A stretch of 9,673 bases of DNA from assembly GCA_905236325.1 (NCBI GenBank), contig CAJOPJ010000013.1, positions 1 to 9,673 of the forward strand. The letters are read 5' to 3'. Within the stretch, counting starts at the first letter, position 1; the number at the start of each line of letters is the position of its first letter. Positions 5,484 through 9,673 of this stretch are shown here, in pieces. The translations under genes and the position numbers were made by a program. The stretch comes from an uncultured Selenomonadaceae bacterium (GTDB taxonomy: Bacteria > Bacillota > Negativicutes > Selenomonadales > Selenomonadaceae). The notes beneath the pieces are model-generated. The model did no database searches. It was given only the letters and a program-made list of their open reading frames with translations, and was not told where the DNA came from.

Positions 5484-8029
5484 AAAAATTTATAATCTTT
5501 GACGGCAGCAGCATTTTTTATCGCGCATTTTTTGCTATGCCGCCTTTAACTTCGCCGACAGGTGAACTTACAGGTGCGGTCACAGGTTTTGCAAATATAA
5601 TTTTAAAAATTTTGCATGAATATCAGCCTGATTTTGCAGTTGTTGCATTGGACACGCCGAAAAAAACTTTTCGCGCCGAAATTTTTGCTGAATACAAAGC
5701 TACGCGTGAAAAAATGCCTGATGAACTTGCCGCGCAGTTGCCTTTGATGACTGAATTTATTTCTGTGCTTGGAATTAAAACTGTTGCAGTTGAAGGCTTT
5801 GAGGCTGATGACATTATTGGAACTTTGGCGACGCAGGCATCAGAAAATTTTTCTGTCGAAATTGTAACCGGCGATCGCGATTCATTGCAGCTGATAAATT
5901 CCAATACAAAAGTTCTGCTGAATAAAAATACAAAAATTGAGGTTTATGACGCTGAAAAATTTGTTGCGGAGTACGGCTTTGAACCTGCAAAGTTGATTGA
6001 CTTCAAAGGCTTGAGCGGCGACAGTTCAGATAATATTCCCGGCGTGGCAGGTATCGGTCCAAAAACTGCGACCAAACTTTTGCAGGAATTTGGCGACTTG
6101 GAAAATGTTTTGGCTAATGTGGAAAATATTTCAGCTAAAAAAATTCGCGCCAACTTGCAAAGTTCAATCGACATTGCGAAGTTAAGTAAACAACTTGCAA
6201 AGATTGATTGTGCCGTGCCGAATGTGACTTTTGACGCTGAAAATTTTTCAATCAAGCCTGACTTAAACCTTGCTGATGATTTTTGTAGGCGGCTTGGCTT
6301 AAAAGTTGCGCAGAAAAAAATTCATGAACTGTACGGCGCGGAAAATCTTTTTGCAGAGGAAGATTTTGAAGTGCTTGAAGTTCCTGCAACTGCCTCAATG
6401 GACAATTTTTATAAAATTTTCACGGCGGACAAATTGTCACTTGCATTTGACTTTCAAAATAAAAATTCAGCAGTCAAAATTGCCGGCGGCGAAATTTTCT
6501 TGCTGGACAAAGTTTCGACTGAAAAATTTTTAGAAGCCACTCACGCACAGTTGACTGTCAGCAGTTCAAAAAAACTTTGCAAAAACTTTCCAACTTTCCA
6601 CCTGAACAACTTGCCACCTGTATTTGATGTCGAATTGGCAGGATATTTGCTGTATCCTGAGCGTGAAAATTATTCTGCTGCCGAACTTTTGGCTGAGGAA
6701 TTTGCCGGTTTGAAGTTGCCTGACAGTTCACTTGCGGCTGAAGTTTGCGCATTGGAAAAAATTGGCGCAATTTTTGAAAAAAAATTAGCCGACGCAAATT
6801 TGCAGAAACTTTACGCAGAAATTGAATTACCGCTTGCAGAAGTCTTGGCAAAAATGGAAATTCGCGGCGTTTTTGTTGATTTAGAAAAATTGCAAAAAAA
6901 ATCAGCTGAATTTGAACTTCAGATTGTAGAAATTGAAAAAAATATTTACACATTAGCCGGTGAAGAATTTAATATCAATTCGCCGAAACAGTTGGCTGAA
7001 ATTTTATTTAACAAGTTGCATTTGCCACCGGTAAAAAATACAAAATCAAAAACCAAGTCAGGAATTTCAACCAATGCCGAAGTGCTTGAAAATTTAAAAT
7101 TCAAGCATCCAATCGTACAGCAGATTTTAAATTTCCGTGCGCTGACAAAATTAAAGTCTACTTATCTTGACGGCATAAAAAATTTAGTCAATTCAGAAAC
7201 TCACCGCGTGCACACAAATTTTAATCAGACTGTCACAGCGACAGGGCGGCTTTCAAGTTCAGATCCAAATTTGCAAAATATTCCTGTACGCACTGAGGAA
7301 GGCAGAGAAATTCGCGCATTGTTTGTGCCCGGCGCAGGTTTTGATTATTTATTGTCAGCTGACTATTCACAAATTGAACTGCGACTTTTGGCGCATATGT
7401 CGGGCGATGAAAATTTAATCAATGCGTTCAAGTCTGGCGAAGATATTCACGCAAGAACGGCTGCTGAAGTTTTTAATGTTAATATTTCTGAAGTCACTGC
7501 TGATTTGCGGCGTAAAGCTAAGGCTGTTAATTTTGGCATTGTTTATGGAATCAGCGACTTTGGACTTTCAAAAGACTTGCACACTTCGGTTAAGGAGGCG
7601 GGCGAATATATCAATTTGTATTTTGCGCGTTATCCCAAAGTCAAGGAATTTTTGGACGCGACAATCAATCAAGCACGGCAGACAGGTTTTGTTACAACAA
7701 TATTTGGTCGGCGCAGATATTTGCCTGCGATTAACAGCAAAAATTTTAATCAGCGCGGTTTGGCTGAAAGAATGGCAATGAACACACCAATTCAAGGCAG
7801 TGCGGCAGATATTATCAAATTGGCAATGATTCGCGCAGAAAAAAATTTGCAAGGCTTAAAAAGTCAACTGATTATCCAAGTTCACGACGAACTTTTGATT
7901 GAAGTTGTAGCTGATGAACTTGAACAGGTTGAAAAAATTGTTCGCGATGCTATGGAAAATGTTTGCAAACTTTCAATTCCGCTCATTGTAGATATTTATC
8001 ACGGCGAAAATTGGGCACTTGCAAAATAA
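5480..8029 (+). CDS. polA: DNA polymerase I
   Basis: PolA fills gaps and removes Okazaki primers; it acts on the nucleoid. The length of 849 residues is slightly below the usual 870-930. Residues 1-about 290 are the 5'-3' exonuclease, with every metal ligand in place: Asp8, Asp58, Glu108, Asp110/111, Asp132/134, Asp181/184, plus the helix-hairpin-helix GVAGIGPKTA. Residues about 300-440 are the proofreading fold, but it looks inactive: the DxE of motif I reads AFDFQ (Asp324, Gln326) and the Asn/Asp of motif II is not visible, as in Bacillus-type PolA. The polymerase part has motif A SADYSQIELR (626-635, Asp628), motif B with Arg677, Lys681, Phe685 and Tyr689, and motif C QVHDE (800-804, Asp803). 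Phe685 is the E. coli Phe762 position. The ATG shares ATGA with the transpeptidase stop. Only a weak AGGT lies upstream, so translational coupling is likely. Confidence 0.98.
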   Translation: MKKFIIFDGSSIFYRAFFAMPPLTSPTGELTGAVTGFANIILKILHEYQPDFAVVALDTPKKTFRAEIFAEYKATREKMPDELAAQLPLMTEFISVLGIKTVAVEGFEADDIIGTLATQASENFSVEIVTGDRDSLQLINSNTKVLLNKNTKIEVYDAEKFVAEYGFEPAKLIDFKGLSGDSSDNIPGVAGIGPKTATKLLQEFGDLENVLANVENISAKKIRANLQSSIDIAKLSKQLAKIDCAVPNVTFDAENFSIKPDLNLADDFCRRLGLKVAQKKIHELYGAENLFAEEDFEVLEVPATASMDNFYKIFTADKLSLAFDFQNKNSAVKIAGGEIFLLDKVSTEKFLEATHAQLTVSSSKKLCKNFPTFHLNNLPPVFDVELAGYLLYPERENYSAAELLAEEFAGLKLPDSSLAAEVCALEKIGAIFEKKLADANLQKLYAEIELPLAEVLAKMEIRGVFVDLEKLQKKSAEFELQIVEIEKNIYTLAGEEFNINSPKQLAEILFNKLHLPPVKNTKSKTKSGISTNAEVLENLKFKHPIVQQILNFRALTKLKSTYLDGIKNLVNSETHRVHTNFNQTVTATGRLSSSDPNLQNIPVRTEEGREIRALFVPGAGFDYLLSADYSQIELRLLAHMSGDENLINAFKSGEDIHARTAAEVFNVNISEVTADLRRKAKAVNFGIVYGISDFGLSKDLHTSVKEAGEYINLYFARYPKVKEFLDATINQARQTGFVTTIFGRRRYLPAINSKNFNQRGLAERMAMNTPIQGSAADIIKLAMIRAEKNLQGLKSQLIIQVHDELLIEVVADELEQVEKIVRDAMENVCKLSIPLIVDIYHGENWALAK

Positions 8030-8054
8030 AAAATCTCCTCAAAAAGTCGAGGAG
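8023..8054 (-). terminator. Intrinsic terminator of the decarboxylase gene
   Basis: On the - strand CTCCTC and GAGGAG (+ strand 8049-8054 and 8035-8040) form a 6-bp stem with an 8-base loop, followed by A and then six T. The T tract overlaps the polA stop codon. The position just past the decarboxylase stop fits its role. It is read only on this strand, since no T run follows on the + strand. Confidence 0.65.
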
Positions 8055-8064
8055 TCAGACTGTA

Positions 8065-8094
8065 GACAGCCTAATCAGGTTGTCTTTTTATTTT
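8065..8094 (+). terminator. Intrinsic terminator of the transpeptidase-polA operon
   Basis: GACAGCCT (8065-8072) and AGGTTGTC (8077-8084) form an 8-bp stem with one G-T pair and the loop AATC, followed by TTTTTATTTT. This is a textbook rho-independent terminator 35 bp after the polA stop. Most of it lies inside the last codons of the convergent decarboxylase gene. Confidence 0.85.
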
Positions 8095-9516
8095 GATAAA
8101 TTTTAGTTCAGAATCTGACGCGCCAATAATTCTGCCGCCGATTTTTTTATTTGTGCAAATGCAGTTCAAAATTTCCTGCGTTATAATTTCGCCTGGATTT
8201 AAAATTGGTATGCCGGGCGGATAAAATGTAATTTCCTCCGCGCAGATTTTTCCGACAGATTTTTTTAGTTCGACAATTTCAGTTTCGGCAAAAAATATTT
8301 CACGCGGCGAAACTTCAACTGCAGAAATTTTTTGCGCAGGTAAATTTATTTCCACAGGCGCGAAATTTTTTTTATAAGCAGATAATTTTTTCAGCGCGTC
8401 AATCAATTTTGAAATTGTATTTTCAGTGTCGGCGTAAGTCAGCAAAAATAATAAATTTGCCGCGTCCGAAAGTTCACATTGAATTTTTAGTTCATAGCGC
8501 AAAATTTTTTCAGCTTCAATGCCTGTTAAACCTAAGCCTTCAACATTGACTGTAACTTTCAGCAAGTCCAGCTGAAAATTTTCAACTTCACTAAAGGTAT
8601 ATAAGCCATCAATTGCGTTTATTTCTGCGCGTAATTTTTTTGCCAGTTCAAGTGACTGAGAAATTTTTTCCGCGCCAATTTCCTGCATTTGAAGTCGCGC
8701 AATGTCCAATGACGCAAGCAGTAACTGATTCGGACTTGTGGTTTGAAGTAAACTTGCCGCGCGGCGAATTTTTTCTGCGTCGATAAAAAATTTTTTCAAC
8801 ATCAGCATTGAAGTTTGCGTCATTGAGCCTAAAATTTTGTGCGTTGATTGCGCTGATAAATCTGCACCGGAATCCATTGCCGAAGTTGGCAAATTTTTGT
8901 TGAAATGCAAATGTGCGCCGTGCGCTTCGTCAACCAACAACAGCATTTTGTTTTTATGCAGCAGTTCGGCAATTTTTTTTAACTCCGCCGCCACGCCATA
9001 ATAATTTGGCGAAGTGATTATCAAAGCTTTTGCGCTTGGAAATTTTTCAATCGCTGCCTGAACTGTTTCGACTGTCAAATTGAGTGGAATTTTTAATTTT
9101 TTATCAAAATCAATCGGCAAAAAAATTGGCAACGCACCTGCTAAAATTATTCCTGACATTACCGAACGATGACAATTTCGCGGCACAAAAACTAAATCGC
9201 CGGGCTTAAGTGTGCCAAGTATCATTGCTTGAATTGCTGAAGTTGTGCCGTTCACAAAAAATAAAACTTCGTCCGTCTTCCAAAGTTCAGCCGCCAAAAT
9301 CTGCGCGTCTTTAATGCAGGTTTGCGGTGCGTGCAAGTCGTCAAGTTCAGCCATTAGTGAAACTTCCTGACGCAAGCCTTGCACTGTTATTAAATTTTTC
9401 AAAAGTTCATGCGCACCGAGTCCTTGCTTGTGTCCCGGCGTATGAAATGCCAATGCGCCGTCCGCTGAATAATTTTGCATTGATTCAACAATCGGCGCAG
9501 ATTTTTTTGTTATCAA
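8071..9516 (-). CDS. PLP-dependent Orn/Lys/Arg decarboxylase, short SpeA/YaaO type
   Basis: The enzyme removes CO2 from a basic amino acid, giving agmatine, cadaverine or putrescine for polyamine synthesis; it acts in the cytosol. The 481 residues fit the short fold-type-I group (B. subtilis SpeA and YaaO) without the N-terminal wing domain of E. coli inducible enzymes. Visible are FHTPGHKQG (24-32), FVNGTTSAIQAM (87-98, PLP phosphate loop), PRNCHRS (112-118), VDEAHGAH (195-202, Asp196 to the pyridine N), STHKILGSMTQTS (224-236, Schiff-base Lys227) and the C-terminal YPPGIPILNPGE. The substrate cannot be decided. The start is TTG at 9516: GGAGG stands 7 bases upstream, while the next in-frame ATG (residue 13) would remove conserved N-terminal sequence. 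The gene appears single, with its own promoter and terminator. No neighbouring polyamine gene is seen. Confidence 0.93.
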   Translation of the reverse strand: MITKKSAPIVESMQNYSADGALAFHTPGHKQGLGAHELLKNLITVQGLRQEVSLMAELDDLHAPQTCIKDAQILAAELWKTDEVLFFVNGTTSAIQAMILGTLKPGDLVFVPRNCHRSVMSGIILAGALPIFLPIDFDKKLKIPLNLTVETVQAAIEKFPSAKALIITSPNYYGVAAELKKIAELLHKNKMLLLVDEAHGAHLHFNKNLPTSAMDSGADLSAQSTHKILGSMTQTSMLMLKKFFIDAEKIRRAASLLQTTSPNQLLLASLDIARLQMQEIGAEKISQSLELAKKLRAEINAIDGLYTFSEVENFQLDLLKVTVNVEGLGLTGIEAEKILRYELKIQCELSDAANLLFLLTYADTENTISKLIDALKKLSAYKKNFAPVEINLPAQKISAVEVSPREIFFAETEIVELKKSVGKICAEEITFYPPGIPILNPGEIITQEILNCICTNKKIGGRIIGASDSELKFIKIKRQPD

Positions 9517-9520
9517 AATT

Positions 9521-9530
9521 CAGCCTCCAA
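9521..9530 (-). promoter_or_regulatory. Ribosome binding site for a TTG start
   Basis: On the - strand GGAGG is followed by 7 bases and then TTG at 9516. There is no ATG or GTG at this distance, so the site decides the start codon of the decarboxylase. Confidence 0.8.
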
Positions 9531-9541
9531 ATTTTTTTCAA

Positions 9542-9570
9542 ATTCTATCAATAAAAAATTTTCAGGTCAA
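9542..9570 (-). promoter_or_regulatory. Sigma-70-like promoter of the decarboxylase
   Basis: Read on the - strand, TTGACC (9570-9565) and TAGAAT (9547-9542) each match the consensus at 5 of 6 positions and are separated by the ideal 17 bp. Transcription would start near 9535, about 20 bases before the TTG codon. This is the best promoter in the window. Confidence 0.75.
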
Positions 9571-9617
9571 GCAAGCTGTTAATTTAAATTTGCTGTCTGT
9601 TGACTTTGCGTCGGGGA

Positions 9618-9654
9618 GATTTAAAAATTGCTACTTTATAGCAATTTTTAAATC
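9618..9654. repeat. Perfect 16-bp inverted repeat, possible bidirectional terminator
   Basis: Bases 9618-9633 are the exact reverse complement of 9639-9654, with the 5-base loop CTTTA. The core TTGCTA/TAGCAA is flanked by A5 and T5, so on either strand a short stem is followed by a T run, as in a bidirectional terminator of AT-rich genomes. It lies about 50 bp upstream of the decarboxylase -35, so an operator or a small mobile hairpin is also possible. Confidence 0.75.
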
Positions 9655-9657
9655 GTC

Positions 9658-9673
9658 AAAAAAAAAAAAAAAA
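9658..9673 (+). repeat. Run of 16 A at the window edge
   Basis: Sixteen A in a row close the window, and the true length may be greater. It could be a real homopolymer tract beside the inverted repeat, or the place where a sequence assembly stopped. Confidence 0.6.

Noticed and set aside
6100..6500. Frameshift or decay in the middle of polA
   Set aside because: The frame is continuous and all 5' exonuclease and polymerase motifs are intact; the weak proofreading domain is normal for many PolA proteins of Bacillota.

Overview
The window is ordinary chromosomal DNA from an AT-rich bacterium, probably a member of the Bacillota. The evidence is clear AGGAGG-type ribosome sites on most genes, an AroH-type chorismate mutase, a short Bacillus SpeA/YaaO-type decarboxylase, a DNA polymerase I with a dead proofreading domain, and an exported L,D-transpeptidase. 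The ATP-type PEP carboxykinase and the transpeptidase fused to a copper-amine-oxidase-like domain would suit the Negativicutes, but that placement is a guess. No phage, IS element, CRISPR array, tRNA or rRNA was seen.

Layout from left to right. (1) Bases 1-2698, + strand: the 3' half of pckA, then serC, then a small exported protein with a Pro/Glu/Gln-rich linker, whose ribosome site overlaps the serC stop codon. (2) Bases 2702-4164, - strand: a degenerate ABC-F-like two-domain ATPase followed 14 bp later by aroH. (3) Bases 4314-8029, + strand: an exported L,D-transpeptidase whose stop codon overlaps the polA start (ATGA). (4) Bases 8071-9516, - strand: a PLP-dependent Orn/Lys/Arg-type decarboxylase with a TTG start and a good sigma-70-like promoter. 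(5) The right end holds a perfect 16-bp inverted repeat and then a run of 16 A that reaches the window edge.

The genes do not form one pathway. pckA, serC, aroH and the decarboxylase are central, amino-acid and polyamine metabolism. polA is replication and repair. The two exported proteins belong to the envelope, and they share a nearly identical Pro/Glu/Gln-rich segment at the DNA level although they sit in different operons about 3 kb apart.

No convincing new multi-gene system was found. The points most worth a second look are the ABC-F-like protein that has lost both signature motifs and much of its second ATP site, the shared linker, the heptamer TAG repeat that occupies the place of the serC ribosome site, and the transpeptidase-polA coupling.
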